Below are positions 10,577-20,603 of a stretch of 64,000 nt of DNA, piece after piece. Position 1 is the stretch's first letter. Each line of letters begins with the position of its first letter. The position numbers and the translations under genes were made by a program. The notes under the pieces were generated by a model. The model was not told where the DNA came from and searched no databases. It saw only the letters and a list, made by a program, of their open reading frames with translations. Origin of the DNA: Nemophila menziesii (lineage: Eukaryota > Streptophyta > Magnoliopsida > Boraginales > Hydrophyllaceae); the NCBI GenBank assembly GCA_029959085.1, contig JARWIR010000031.1, positions 248,001-312,000 of the forward strand, given 5' to 3'.

Positions 10577-11590
10577 ATCATAATCTGAACTTTTATCCAT
10601 GGGGAGAAGCAGTCAGAAAGGGAGAGAAACGCCAAAACAGAAGGGAGAGGAAGAACAAGGGCTTGTCTATGAACCCATCCATTCTACCTCAACCATTCAC
10701 CAAATCCCTTTGTCATCAATAGTAACCTCTGTTTATTTTCAGTTTTAAACATGATTATGTTCTTAGTTTTCATTAGTTTGTCTTTAAATTTTTTTTCCAT
10801 TAGTATGAGCTAAACCTTATTTGCTTGAGGATGCTATTGTAGAACATTGCTTTTGGATTTTTGATTAAGTTATTGTATTTGAGATATCCATTTGGTATTT
10901 AATTGAGTTGGGTTTATTTTATTGTTTCATTGTTTATGTATTTGTATTAAAATTTTGTGCTCTAGCCAAGTGACAAGTAGCTGTCGTAATTAAACTGACA
11001 TCCTAACGGTTGCTTTTATAACATAAATAGTACATAAGCGCCTAGTGCCTTGAACTGGTTGGTTCTTGCACGCAAGATAGCCAATAGGGTCAGAAAATTA
11101 TTTCACCCAAAAACTTCAGGCGTGTAAGGTTGAGCGCTAAGATCACCCGTGACGGGACTTAGAGTGCATTTGAATCCCGACTAATGTGAACACAACCACT
11201 CGCCCTTATAAATAACGAAGTTAGTTAGCGAGACAAACTATTACTAGAAATTTCTCAAGCAACCATCTCATATAGTTAATCATTTACTTTTTTTATTAGT
11301 AGTTCATCTTTAATCCTATTTGTTAATCTCTTTCTTAGCTTAATATCATTTACATTAATTTTATCTTTAGTTGTTAATCTAATTTGAAAACTAAACAAAC
11401 ATATTTATCTTAGTATCTTGTTATTTGAATTAAAAACTTCGGGCATTTAAATAAGTATTATTAATCGCAATTAATTTATGAGAAAAACATTAGCCTTCAC
11501 TTTTACTTGTTTTCGATCCGTACACTGCAGAGCCGTCACTTTATTTATATTACTATTTTATTTTATCACACACTGGGAAATGACAGTTGC
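10577..11590 (+). mobile_element. LTR F, right part
   Basis: Continuation of LTR F after element A. It contains the TATGAGCTAAACC...GCTTGAGGATGC block (10803-10835) and a block with CCCGTGACGGGAC (11145-11157) that parallel the R/U5 parts of LTRs B and D. It ends with GATCCGTACACTGCAGAGCC and a TATCACACACTGGGAAATGACA stretch near 11570-11593; the exact end is uncertain. Non-coding. Confidence 0.5.
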
Positions 11591-11684
11591 ATTATTTTTA
11601 AATTTTGTGAAACAATATACCACTTGAATGGGTGTAGGTAGAGTAACTGATATGGAACATTCTAGTGGACCTATGTCATATATC

Positions 11685-12530
11685 TTTTTTTTTGACAAAC
11701 AAAATAGAAAACGAAATTACAAAGAAGGTAGAAGATTAAGTAAGTAACTAGTTAATTCGGTGATCGAGAAGTCCTTCCATCCTAGTAGACTAATGTTTCT
11801 TCTAACGCATTTCGCAAATGCATCGGCTATTAAGTTATGCTCTCTCTTAGTGTACGAAATTTTCCATAGTGGAAATTCATCCATCCATCCATTAATTTCT
11901 TCAATGGTCGGTTTAAGACTCCAAAGAAGTCTTCCCTGCTTGTTGATTCCTTGAACTAGTTCAAGGTTGTCAGAGTAGAATACGCTACTATGGATTTTAT
12001 TAGCTCCTGCTGTTCTAAGGGCAAGCAGAAGAGACCAAGCTTCCCCTTCAATACATGACTTGAGCCTACATCTTGTGGCTTTCCTTCGAGTGATAACCTT
12101 TTAATTATTCATTCCAATCGCTGCTATGGCTGTCAGTTCCCATTCTTTTGTGAAAGATGCATCACTGTACCAAATCATTTCTGCTCTATCCTCCGTCATC
12201 GGGTTTCCTTCACTAAGACTCTTTTTGCTTCCTCCTTCTGTTATCGCTCCCTGGTTACTACCTCTTTTTTCTCCAAAAAGTTTATAAATAATTCCATTTG
12301 TGTTAGAAGTGATATTATTAACTGCCCAGTTCTCTTTCTCAAAGAAACCTTTCATTCTTTCCTTCCATATGTTCCATGCTGTTGTGAGAACGATTGCAAT
12401 CACTTTTCGCTTATCCCAACCATTCTTAGAATAATTATCAACGATTTTCCGAAATGATGTATGGGTAAGGATCCCCGAGTCCCTAAAAGCCTCTACAAGT
12501 CTTGTGATGATATATTTTTAGCTTGAAATT
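11685..12530 (-). mobile_element. 3' fragment of a LINE (L1-type), minus strand
   Basis: 5'-truncated LINE. On the minus strand it runs from the end of the RT-associated zinc region through RNase H to a short poly(A), seen as a T run at 11687-11696. Only the coding tail is left, interrupted by stops. No convincing target duplication was found around it. Confidence 0.7.
12101..12403 (-). pseudogene. LINE RNase H domain, N-terminal piece
   Basis: A 100-codon frame with TTAWNIWKERM near the N-terminus, the usual helix before RNase H in plant LINE ORF2, and IWYSDASFTKEWE, the first catalytic Asp motif. It stops before the second (Glu) motif. Continuing in the minus direction (11950-12100), other frames contain the remaining RNase H parts, so the domain is broken by a stop or frameshift. 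RNase H in these elements degrades RNA in the RNA-DNA hybrid. It closely resembles the copy at 53395-53775. Confidence 0.7.
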
Positions 12531-13182
12531 TTACATCTTTTTTCTATTATTTTAAATATAATAACACTTCTATTGAGTTATTAAATGTTTTAATTTATTG
12601 TTGACAAGAGTTTTATTTTTTTTATTCGTTCTTTTTTTGTTTTTCAGATTATTTCATTCTTTTTGGTACATCTTATAATTTTTTTTTTTGCTAAATATTT
12701 TTACTAACTAAAAAACAAGATCCTTTTTTCCTCTTCTTCTTAATTTTTATTCTATTTTACAAAAATTAAATATAAAATAATGTACTTATATATTAACTAT
12801 CAAATAATTTATATTTTTAATCAAGTTTTTTTATACATCAGAGAGGCATTTTGGACTCGAATTTATTGACTCGGTCGAACATGTATCGTTCAAAAAGAGA
12901 ACAAGGCTCTGACAAGTTGAGCTAATCCCAATTGGTTAAGATTTTATTTCATGAATTTTATTCCTCTAGTTTCTTAAGGTATTTTGATTAATTATTCTCA
13001 AAAAATATTTTTAATTTAAAAAACTCAAATATCATAATTGCGTAAACGCAAACATTAATTTTAAAAAGGTAAAATTACGATTACGAGATATCACAATACT
13101 AACAAAAAATCATTCGTAAAATATTTGTGTGTATATATAACAAAATCAATATAAAAACTATTTTAACTTAGGCGTTTTATCT
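12531..13182. other. AT-rich spacer, nothing recognised
   Basis: Strongly AT-rich sequence with T- and A-runs. No ORF, LTR, tandem repeat or inverted repeat could be supported on either strand. Confidence 0.6.
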
Positions 13183-13255
13183 AGTCGGTCGGGATCTAAT
13201 GTCACCTAGTCGCTAGGTCTCAGGTCAACTAGGTGACATTAGATCCTGACCGACT
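13183..13255. repeat. 27-bp inverted repeat with 19-bp loop
   Basis: Left arm 13183-13209 and right arm 13229-13255 pair over 27 bases with one mismatch (G/A at the ninth base). The arms contain GGATCTAATGTCACCTAG or its complement. The loop is 19 bases, with a related CTAGGTGA phrase repeated again near 13379-13400. It could be a foldback element end, a small-RNA hairpin or a recombination scar; no promoter or family could be assigned. Confidence 0.75.
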
Positions 13256-13419
13256 AATGCAAAGAGAGGATAGAGCGTGTGATCATAAGAGAGATAATAA
13301 GGAATGCATAAAAAATGAGAGATAGTTGGTAAGGGTTAAAATCAAACAATTGGTTTAGCTTATAGAGGAATGCATCAACTAGGTGACTCGGCTAGGTGAT
13401 ATCTAACCCTTATTATCTC

Positions 13420-13442
13420 ATATATATATATATATATATATA
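13420..13442. repeat. (TA)n microsatellite
   Basis: About 11 uninterrupted TA units. Confidence 0.9.
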
Positions 13443-13855
13443 AGAAAAGAGATGCATAAGTTATTAACAATTAGCCGAGTCAATAAAAAAGGGATAGTAT
13501 TATTATAGAGAGAAAGATACAGAAGTGAGGCGACTATCGGAGGATTACTTTTGAATCACCAATTTCATACATCAAGCTAGCCAAAACACCACCAAATCAA
13601 TAAAGAAGAAGGATCTGCTACCAGTTTTAACACACCCACAACGGCCAGAATTTTTACTAAGGTTAGATTTTGGATTTATACTTTTAGTCTTACGTCACCT
13701 AGGGTTTTGAGGGTAAATAAAAAGATATGAATTCATCGTCGGATGGATGGGAGGTTAATTCTTGCTGGGAAAAGCCAATCAGCAGTAGCGTAATAACATA
13801 ACAAGGTAATAGATTTAGAACACAGTGGAGTTACAATAATCAAATTAATCAGGAG

Positions 13856-14181
13856 ATGAAACTAAGGGATGAAGAACACCTTTGTAGCCACAACGATGGA
13901 GGCAATTACGTACAACTAATTCGTCAGCCATTTATCAGTTTCACGGTTATCAATTTTACGGTTATTAGGGTTAGAGATATTAATCCCTCTTCCGTCGGTA
14001 AGATCGAGTTTCTTGATTTGTTACGTTTAATTCGAAGTAAACAACAAATCGAAGTCATCTCTCACAGTATTGATATTACAAATCAAATTGATAACATAGA
14101 AGAACAACGGGATTTCATTAAGCAGAAGAAAGAAGATAACATATACTCTTTTCGAAACCTTACAACAGTACTTGTTCAGTC
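13856..14181 (+). pseudogene. Unrecognised ORF, possible LINE 5' region, cut by TRIM
   Basis: Open frame from ATG 13856 that runs into the TRIM at 14182 and stops there. Hydrophilic C-terminal half with ITNQIDNIEEQRDFIKQKK, helix-forming. Upstream at 13728 a short frame begins MNSSSDG, which is also how the ORF at 19266 begins, ahead of LINE2. This suggests that 13700-14181 is leader or ORF1-side sequence of the LINE at 14603-19062, but it does not match the ORF1 domains of LINE2. Low confidence that it encodes a protein. Confidence 0.35.
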
Positions 14182-14597
14182 TGTTGAGATATAAAATCTC
14201 ATTAATAGAATGCCTTCTCCTAATGGTTCGGACTGTTGGTTGAGTTGGCAATTTAACATGGTATCAGAGCTCCACGGTAGACCGTGGTCACGGGTTCGAG
14301 TCTCTCCACCGCCACCCACTTAAAAAAATCTGCACGTGCTTCTTGAGAGCTTGCACGTGAGGGGGCGTGTTGGAGAGGTCACGGGTTCGAGTCTCTCGAC
14401 CGCCACCCACTTTATTCTGCACGTGCAAGCTTAGCTCTTCTCCTAAAGCCTTCTATGGGCACTCTTCTCCTAAGCCTTCTATGGGCACTCTTCTCTACTA
14501 AGCTTGCACGTGAGGGGGCGTGTTGAGATATAAAATCTCATTAATAGAATGCCTTCTCCTAACGGTTCGGACTGTTGGTTGAGTTGGCAATTTAACA
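14182..14597 (+). mobile_element. TRIM (terminal-repeat retrotransposon in miniature), complete
   Basis: 416 bp with 77-bp terminal repeats (14182-14258 and 14521-14597) that begin TGTTGAGATA, end AATTTAACA and appear to differ at one base. The target CAGTC is duplicated at 14177-14181 and 14598-14602. A primer-binding site follows the left repeat and a purine tract (GTGAGGGGGCG, 14510-14520) precedes the right repeat. The 262-bp interior is non-coding and internally repetitive: a 34-bp stretch with CACGGGTTCGAGTCTCTC occurs twice, and TCTTCTCCTAAGCCTTCTA occurs twice. It needs proteins in trans. Confidence 0.93.
14259..14270 (+). other. tRNA-iMet primer-binding site of TRIM
   Basis: TGGTATCAGAGC immediately after the 77-bp repeat, complementary to the 3' end of initiator tRNA-Met, the usual primer of plant Ty1/copia elements and many TRIMs. 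It is followed by a perfect short hairpin CCACGGTAGACCGTGG (14272-14287). Confidence 0.88.
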
Positions 14598-14602
14598 CAG
14601 TC

Positions 14603-14857
14603 TACGAGTACCCAGATCGGCCCTTATTCGGCCCTTATTCTCTTAGCTTTAAAATACCGATGTTACAGCGATGGAAGATTTCAAGTACTAGTCAGGGGAA
14701 TACAAAATCAATCATAATAAAAAGAACAGGTAAGTGTCAAGTGGAGGTGGAGAGAGGCGAGGAAGTTCAGAGTGTAAGGAAAAGTAAGAAAAAGAATCTT
14801 TCACCTGCTAATATCCAAGAGGTTCACGGCTTTCCGAAAGCCGCCATCGAAAAATGA
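14603..14857 (+). pseudogene. LINE1 ORF1, C-terminal remnant
   Basis: The frame ending at 14857 finishes with EEVQSVRKSKKKNLSPANI and then QEVHGFPKAAIEK, very like the end of the LINE2 ORF1 at 22383. Only the last 40 or so residues are clearly ORF1; the RNA-binding and zinc-knuckle parts seen in LINE2 are absent, replaced upstream by sequence that carries the TRIM. The stop overlaps the ORF2 start (ATGA at 14854-14857), as is common in plant LINEs, where ORF2 is thought to be reached by reinitiation. Confidence 0.7.
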
Positions 14858-15864
14858 ACACAATCTTTTGGAACTGTAAAGGGTTAAGGGCCCCCTTGAC
14901 AGTAACTCACACAAGAAACCTTTTGACTAGTTATAAACCCGATATCTTTTGTTTTTGGGAAACAATGTTACGTGAAGTGGATGCGAAAGAAACACTTAGG
15001 ATGCTTGGTTTTAAGAACTCTTTCTGTTTTGACCTCTTAGGTAGTTCGTACCATTCGGGGGTTTTTTTGGTGGTATGGAATGATAGTATTAAGCTAGAAA
15101 TTATCTTTTGTAATCGCTATTATGTTATTCTCTGTATTAACGATACTTTATTTCCGTACTATATTATTTGTGTACATACGCCTAACAATTATGATGATAG
15201 ATTAATAGTTTGGAATCAAATTACCAAATGGAATGACAAAAACAACAAACCATGGCTACTCATGGGGGATTTCAATAATCTACTCAATTTGGAAGACAAA
15301 TGTAGTTCTTCGCCACCAAATACACAACAAATCATCGACTTTAAAAACTTTATCAATAATAATGGACTAGCAGAAATAAACTCAAAGGGGTGCAATTTCA
15401 CCTGGAACCATAGACAAACAGGAGACAAAACCGTGAAGAGCAAAATTGATAGAGTGTTTGGATCCTACGAATGGATTACCAAATTTAGCAATGCACAAGT
15501 TTATATCCCTCCAGCAATTGGATCCGACCACTCACCACTCATACTTCATCAAGACTCAAAAGCGCCACGGGGTAAAAGATTCTTTAAATTTGAATCTCAT
15601 TGGTTTGATAATAGTGAATGTAGGGATGTAGTACAACAGAGTTGGGAGGGTATCTCCAACCAACAAGCACTGATGAACTATTTGAAGAAAAAACGTGCCA
15701 CAACTCAAGCACTCAAAGTATGGAGTAATAACACTTTCAAAAACCACCAACAACAAATCAAACAAATACAAAAAAGATTGATACAAATAACTAATATGAC
15801 ACCTACGAATGAGAATCAGCGTGAGGAAGAAGAACTTAGGAAAGAACTCTCCTTTGAATTATGA
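14854..15864 (+). pseudogene. LINE1 ORF2: AP-type endonuclease domain
   Basis: 336 codons. Exonuclease-endonuclease-phosphatase fold motifs in order: FWNCKGL (residues 4-10), CFWETM with the catalytic Glu (33-38), LLMGDFNN (around 134), FTWNHRQ (around 182), KIDRVF (197) and SDHSPL (224), the last with the catalytic His. The enzyme nicks the target DNA to start target-primed reverse transcription in the nucleus. The start is the ATG overlapping the ORF1 stop. The frame ends at FEL where LINE2 reads on into EYTCEEKYW, so a one-base shift near 15860 breaks ORF2. No catalytic residue looks lost. Confidence 0.88.
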
Positions 15865-16296
15865 ATATATGTGCGAAGAAAAATATTGGGCAGATAGAGC
15901 GAGACAACAGTGGCTCACATGTGGGGATAAGAATACAAATTTTTTCCACATGGCCACAATGCAAAGAAGATCCATTAACAAAATTACAAGAATCAAAGAC
16001 ACACAAGGACAATGGATAGAAGAAATATCTGAAGTGAGAACCAATTTTCAAGGTTTCTATAACCAACTTTTTGAATAAAAACAAGGAAATACGGGGTAAA
16101 TAAACAACGCATTATGGTTTTTAAAACCTAAGATCAGTGAAAGCATGAACTGAAGGTTGATAGAAAACCCAACAATGGAAGAACTGGAAGCAGCTCTAAA
16201 TCAAATGTCCCAAACAAAAGCTCCGGGCCCGATGGTCTTAACGGTAAATTCTATATAGAATTTTGGGATATCATTAAATACGATGTTTTCAAAGTT
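15865..16296 (+). pseudogene. LINE1 ORF2: endonuclease-RT linker
   Basis: In a shifted frame (15809-16078) the linker reads CEEKYWADRARQQWLTCGD, KNTNFFHMATMQRR and NKITRIKDTQGQW, all shared with LINE2 (23377-23534). It ends at a stop in QLFE-stop (16076). From 16079 to 16296 the RT fingers begin in other frames, including a KAPGPDGLNG-like stretch near 16218-16245, so at least one more shift is present. Confidence 0.8.
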
Positions 16297-17508
16297 GTGG
16301 AAGATTTCTTTTATAACAACATACCGCTAGAAGATATGAATGATACCTTAATTACTCTTATACCAAAAGGAGATATACAGGAAATATTGGGTGACTACAG
16401 ACCGATATCGTGCATTAATTTTGGATACAAACTTATAGCAAAGATGCTGGCGAATCGACTCCAAAAGATTATGAATGAAATTGTCTCACCAACGCAGGCG
16501 GCCTTCATCAAAGGATGAGCCATTCAAGATAATATCTTAATAGCACAAGAACTTTCTTATTACATGACGAGGAAAAGGAAGATCTCGAAACCAATGGCGA
16601 GTATCAAAATTGATATGGCAAAAGCTTATGATCAGGTTAGATGGGACTTTATACTCACACTATTAGAAAAGCTTGGTTTTCACGAGAAATGGATACAGTG
16701 GATAAAGACCTGTATATCAGACGTTACTTTCCAAATTAACTTTAATGGACAAAGATTACCGAAGTTCAAATCAGGCAGGGGATTAAGACAAGGAGATCCG
16801 CTATCTCCTTTCCTTTTCTCCATTATGACTGAAGCACTTATCAGCCTCATCGACGCAGCGTGCAATGAAGGACACATACAAGGAATTCAAATTATGAGGA
16901 ATTGTCCGGAAATTTCACATCTTCTATTCGCGGACGACTCGTTATTCTTTATCACCATCAATAATACTAATTTAGATGCCTTTAAGAAATGTCTTACAGA
17001 TTACTGCGACAGATCCGGACAACAAATCAATTACAATAAATCAGCGATTCTATTTAGCAAAGACACACCTGAGGAGGCACGGGCACATATTACGGACCAA
17101 CTTCATATGGTAGAAACGGAGGACCTAGGTAAATATCTAGGTATACCGTTATGCCACAAAAGATCAAAAATTGAAGCGCTAGAATGGATTGCAAAGAGGT
17201 TATTTTCGAAAACGGAAGGATGGAAAGCAAAATTATTATCGGAAGGAGGAAAAGAAGTCCTTATAAAAGCGGTTTTACAAGCATTACCTGTTTATACTAT
17301 GTCAATATTCTCATACCTAATTACTTTCTGCAAGCGGTTAATTTCAGCTATCGCAAACTTCTGGTGGAGCTCGGGCGAAAGAAACCGAATACACTGGATG
17401 GCTTGGGAAAAATTAACTGTGGGAAAGCTTGTAGGAGGACTCGGATTCAAAGATTTAAAAAAAAATGAATACGGCGCTCCTGGGTGCCCAAGCATGGAGG
17501 ATACTTAA
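16297..17508 (+). pseudogene. LINE1 ORF2: reverse transcriptase domain
   Basis: Two frames in the same phase, 16297-16518 and 16564-17508, separated by one TGA at 16516 in FIKG-stop-AIQDNI, where the family has Arg; a CGA-to-TGA change fits decay of methylated cytosine. Motifs: LIPKGD and DYRPISCIN (RT1-2), KIDMAKAYDQV (motif A, first Asp), GLRQGDPLSP (motif B), HLLFADDS (motif C, the two catalytic Asp), KYLGIPL and the thumb. It copies the element RNA at the nicked target. The frame is lost at an A-run near 17458-17466. Confidence 0.92.
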
Positions 17509-18406
17509 TAACCCTAACTCCCTTGCGGCTCGGCTTCTAAAAGGTATCTACTATCCCAAATCAGATTTTTTGAATATCAAACTTAGACAAAACAGAACGT
17601 GGAGCTGGGCGAGCATTATGGAAGGAAGAGACTTTATCAAACAACACCTGATCCACCAGATCGGAGATGGGCGGACAACCAATATATGGACTGATAAATG
17701 GGTAGACACAAGTTGGAAACTTGAGGAACCGATGAACTGCACATACCAAAAAGTGCGAGAACTATGGAAGCTTGACAAAAATGAATGGAATGAAGAGATA
17801 CTAGATGAAATTTTCCCAAGACCGATAATACCGGAGATTACAAAAATCAGAATTATGAATACTGACCAACAAGATAGAATTATCTGGCCACACTCTAAGG
17901 AAGGAAGTTATAATACAAAAACAGGATACAAAATACTCACTGATAAAGCAATCTTAGAAGAACCACAAGCATCAACAACAAAGACGGATAATATCAAACC
18001 AACTCTATGGAAAACTATATGGGATGGAAATACACCAAAGAAGATTCGACTTTTCTCTTGGAAAGCATGTAACAACGCGATACCGACAACAACTAACCTG
18101 TTTAATAGAAACTGCTCAGATTCTCCAGGGTGCCCCTGGTGCCAAAACCAAAACGAAACAACAGAGCACATTCTCCTACAATGCACTATCAACAAATCTA
18201 TATGGGCAGCATCATCACTACAAATTAACATTCAACAAGAAGAAATAAGTAACCTTGGGGATTGGATGTTGGAGATCATTGAAACATACAACAAAGGAGG
18301 ATGGGACCGGAAAATAGTTACAAATTACATCTTAATCCTACTTTGGAATATATGGAAGGCCAAAATTAAGACAATACATGAAGGGACAAATATACAGGTG
18401 GATTAA
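17465..18406 (+). pseudogene. LINE1 ORF2: RT C-terminal region with zinc-binding motif
   Basis: 313 codons continuing ORF2 in the +1 frame after the A-run. Starts NTALLGAQAWRI, a conserved block after the RT thumb. The zf-RVT-type motif is CPWCQNQNETTEHILLQC (about residues 220-237) and is followed by LWNIWKAKIK before RNase H. The zinc region is thought to bind RNA or the target. It ends at a TAA at 18404 whose frame continues into RNase H, so this is probably a nonsense mutation. Confidence 0.85.
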
Positions 18407-18430
18407 ATTATTAAAAACTCGAATAAACTG

Positions 18431-18997
18431 ATGGGAGAATTACATGGAAATAATTGGATAAGACAAGAAGCGATAGGAAACCAAACTATCCAAATCAATA
18501 GTGAGACGGAGATCTCGAATCAAGATATCATCTTCACATGCGATGCATCTTTCAACACAAGATACGAACCAACCGGAATAGGTATACAGATAAATGATCG
18601 AAAGAAAGACAAGAAATCAAATTTAAGTGGGACTGTACGGTGCAACACAATCCTAGAAGGCGAAGCATTAGCAGTCCTGGAAGCGGTTAAACTGTGTAAC
18701 GAATCGAAGGAGGAGACGAAGACCGTTTGCTCAGACAACCTTGAATTAATACAAGGTACCCGGCAGGTGTCAGCGGTGAGATGGACAGTTCAGCCGATTA
18801 TCCGTCAAATCAGGCGGATAGCGGAAGAAGCAGGACTAATATCCTTCAAATTCATTCCCCGAAGGATAAATAGTCAGGCAGACCGTCTTGCAAAGCACGC
18901 TAGACACGGAGCTAAGCAGTTACAAGAGGTTTCACTTCAAATCACCGATCATATGAAGAAAAATGGGAATTGGATGACTTTTAGGTTTTCAGGTTGA
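18431..18997 (+). pseudogene. LINE1 ORF2: RNase H domain
   Basis: 188 codons in the same frame as the preceding segment. Catalytic positions visible: Asp in FTCDASFN, Glu in LEGEALAV, Asp in CSDNLELI and Asp in NSQADRLAKH. This is the RVT_3-type RNase H found at the ORF2 end of many plant L1 elements. Ends with a natural-looking TGA before the 3' UTR. The ATG used here is internal; it was probably made as part of ORF2. Confidence 0.9.
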
Positions 18998-19035
18998 TGG
19001 GTTAGTTTGTGTTAGTTTGTTTTATATCATTTGCC

Positions 19036-19062
19036 CAAAAAAAATAAAAAAATAAAAAAGGG
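19036..19062 (+). other. A-rich tail of LINE1
   Basis: Three A-runs separated by T, directly after the 3' UTR, marking the 3' end of the LINE. A matching target duplication at the 5' side was not found. Confidence 0.7.
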
Positions 19063-19265
19063 ATATATTTGAGTATTTCACATAATGCAGAAACCAGTCA
19101 TGCATTATATTCAATTAAAAAAAATCTTAGATCCAATTTCACAAATCACACAATCAGTCCATACAATTAACAATCTCGCAAGCTTACAAGGTAAGATCTG
19201 CTTTCAAGTTTTTAGTCCTTATTTAATCCAAGCTGGGAATTAGGAATTTAGGGTTAGGGTTAGAG

Positions 19266-19858
19266 ATGAACTCTTCTTCCGATGGCAAATATATCTGCTT
19301 CAAATCGTTCAAGTATTTGAACGGGAATATATGGAGCTGCCGAGGTATACTTAGGCTCTACATAGTCTCGATCTCAACTACATCTAAAATGGGAAACCAT
19401 AAAGAAGAGGAAAAAAGGAAGGAAAAAAGGAAGGAAAAAACAAACAATAACAAACGAAAGCCAGGAATTAAGAAGTGCAATAGTGAATCATGGATTTTCT
19501 ACAACAATTTCATAGGAATTCATAATCACAGGATTTTGAAGACAAGAGTAAAAGTAAGAGCAAATATTGAACAGAAAAAAGAAGCTTCGAAGAGGATACA
19601 GTTTAATTACACTCAGTGTTCAAAGACAAATCCCTTTTGGTTCAAGGATAAAAAGAAGGAAAATAAAAAGATATTGAAAAGCTTTTGGAGCGCCCTCGCC
19701 TCAACCTTCTCAAGGCGGTGTAGATACTTTACCAACTACAAAAAGGGTACAAATGATAGAGATAGTGGATTATTAATGAGGTTCAGGAACTCGAAGACAT
19801 CGACTAAAGAAATAAACGACACTTGGAAGGAAGGTAAAAATAAAAACTATTTTCATAA
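19266..19858 (+). pseudogene. Unrecognised basic ORF ahead of LINE2, cut by MITE
   Basis: Opens with MNSSSDG, as does the short frame at 13728 upstream of LINE1, then becomes very Lys/Arg/Asn-rich (EEEKRKEKRKEK, TNNNKRKPGIKKC, FWFKDKKKENKKI). The frame runs into the CACTA-type MITE at 19859. No domain recognised. It lies in the position of a LINE leader or ORF0, and low complexity makes coding doubtful. Confidence 0.3.
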
Positions 19859-20187
19859 CACTACAAGAAATAGTAGCATTAGCGGGGAAGTTATTGCGGC
19901 AACAATTAAAATGGCCTCTAATGATAGCATTAGCGGGGAAGCTATTGCGGCAACAATTAAAATAGCCTCTAATGATATTTTTAAAAACCAAAATGGCCTC
20001 TAATTATATTTTTAGCGGCAATGTTTGCAGCTAAAGATAAAGTTAATAGAGGCAAAAACAAATAATTTGCTACTAAAGGTATCTTTAGCGAGAAACTTAT
20101 AGAGGCGAAAAATATAGACTATTAGCGGCAAAATTAAGATTTTTAGTGTTAATTTTTTTGCCGCTAAAGATACTATTTCTTGTAGTG
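19859..20187. mobile_element. CACTA-type MITE, 329 bp
   Basis: Ends in the perfect 13-bp inverted repeat CACTACAAGAAAT / ATTTCTTGTAGTG, the CACTA (En/Spm) signature, with the expected 3-bp duplication TAA at 19856-19858 and 20188-20190. Subterminal GCGGCAA/TTGCCGC motifs recur. The left part holds two tandem 51-bp units (19874-19924 and 19925-19975) that differ at a few bases. No coding capacity; mobilised in trans by a CACTA transposase. Confidence 0.92.
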
Positions 20188-20425
20188 TAAATTAAATGAG
20201 TGACACATAAGACAATTAAAAAGAAAAGAGGCCTCTCCTCTTTTCTTGTACAAGGCGGTGGAACAGATAGTGGGAGTGATAATCATTGGCATGCAAATCT
20301 AGATGGATATTCCAAGGCGTAAACAACATATTAAAGAGCAGAGAAGGCTTTTGGTTGTCGAATGTAAGTTCTCTTTCACCCTCAACACTTCGTTTTCTCT
20401 GCAAAAACTTCTGCTATTATTTCTC

Positions 20426-20595
20426 TCTTCTTTTTCCTATCTCCTAAGTTTCTATCACTCAAATAATAACTCTATTAATCTAAATACACTTTTCATATAG
20501 ATTATCTTACTCTTCTTTTTCCTATCTCCTAAGTTTCTATCACTCAAATAATAACTCTATTAATCTAAATACACTTTTCATATAGATTATCTTAC
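20426..20595 (+). repeat. 85-bp tandem duplication upstream of LINE2 ORF1
   Basis: Units 20426-20510 and 20511-20595 appear identical. They end 8 bases before the ORF1 start codon at 20604. Each unit has a pyrimidine-rich TCTTCTTTTTCCTATCTCC start. It sits where the LINE 5' UTR or internal promoter would be; some L1 families carry repeated promoter monomers there. Confidence 0.9.
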
Positions 20596-20603
20596 TGGAA
20601 AAA

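Larger units (their letters stand above)
14603..19062 (+). mobile_element. LINE1: L1-type non-LTR retrotransposon, decayed
   Basis: Order: tail of ORF1 (to 14857), then ORF2 with endonuclease, reverse transcriptase, zinc-binding C-terminal region and RNase H, then a short 3' UTR and an A-rich tail at 19036-19062. ORF2 is broken by frameshifts near 15860, between 16078 and 16297 and near 17465, and by stops at 16516 and 18404. Most of ORF1 is missing. The element is related to LINE2 downstream, which lies in the same orientation. The inactive reading frames make it a fossil, but the domain set is otherwise complete. Confidence 0.9.

Noticed and set aside
14259..14310. tRNA gene suggested by GGTTCGAGTC (B-box-like) after TGGTATCAGAGC
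   Set aside because: It is the extended primer site of the TRIM; there is no cloverleaf, and the same phrase recurs without an acceptor stem at about 14381.
17908..18231. 107-codon minus-strand ORF
   Set aside because: Antisense to the LINE1 ORF2 zinc-binding region, which has clear family motifs on the plus strand.
19249..19266. Telomere-like TTTAGGGTTAGGGTTAG
   Set aside because: Only two to three imperfect units in unique sequence; not a telomeric or interstitial array.
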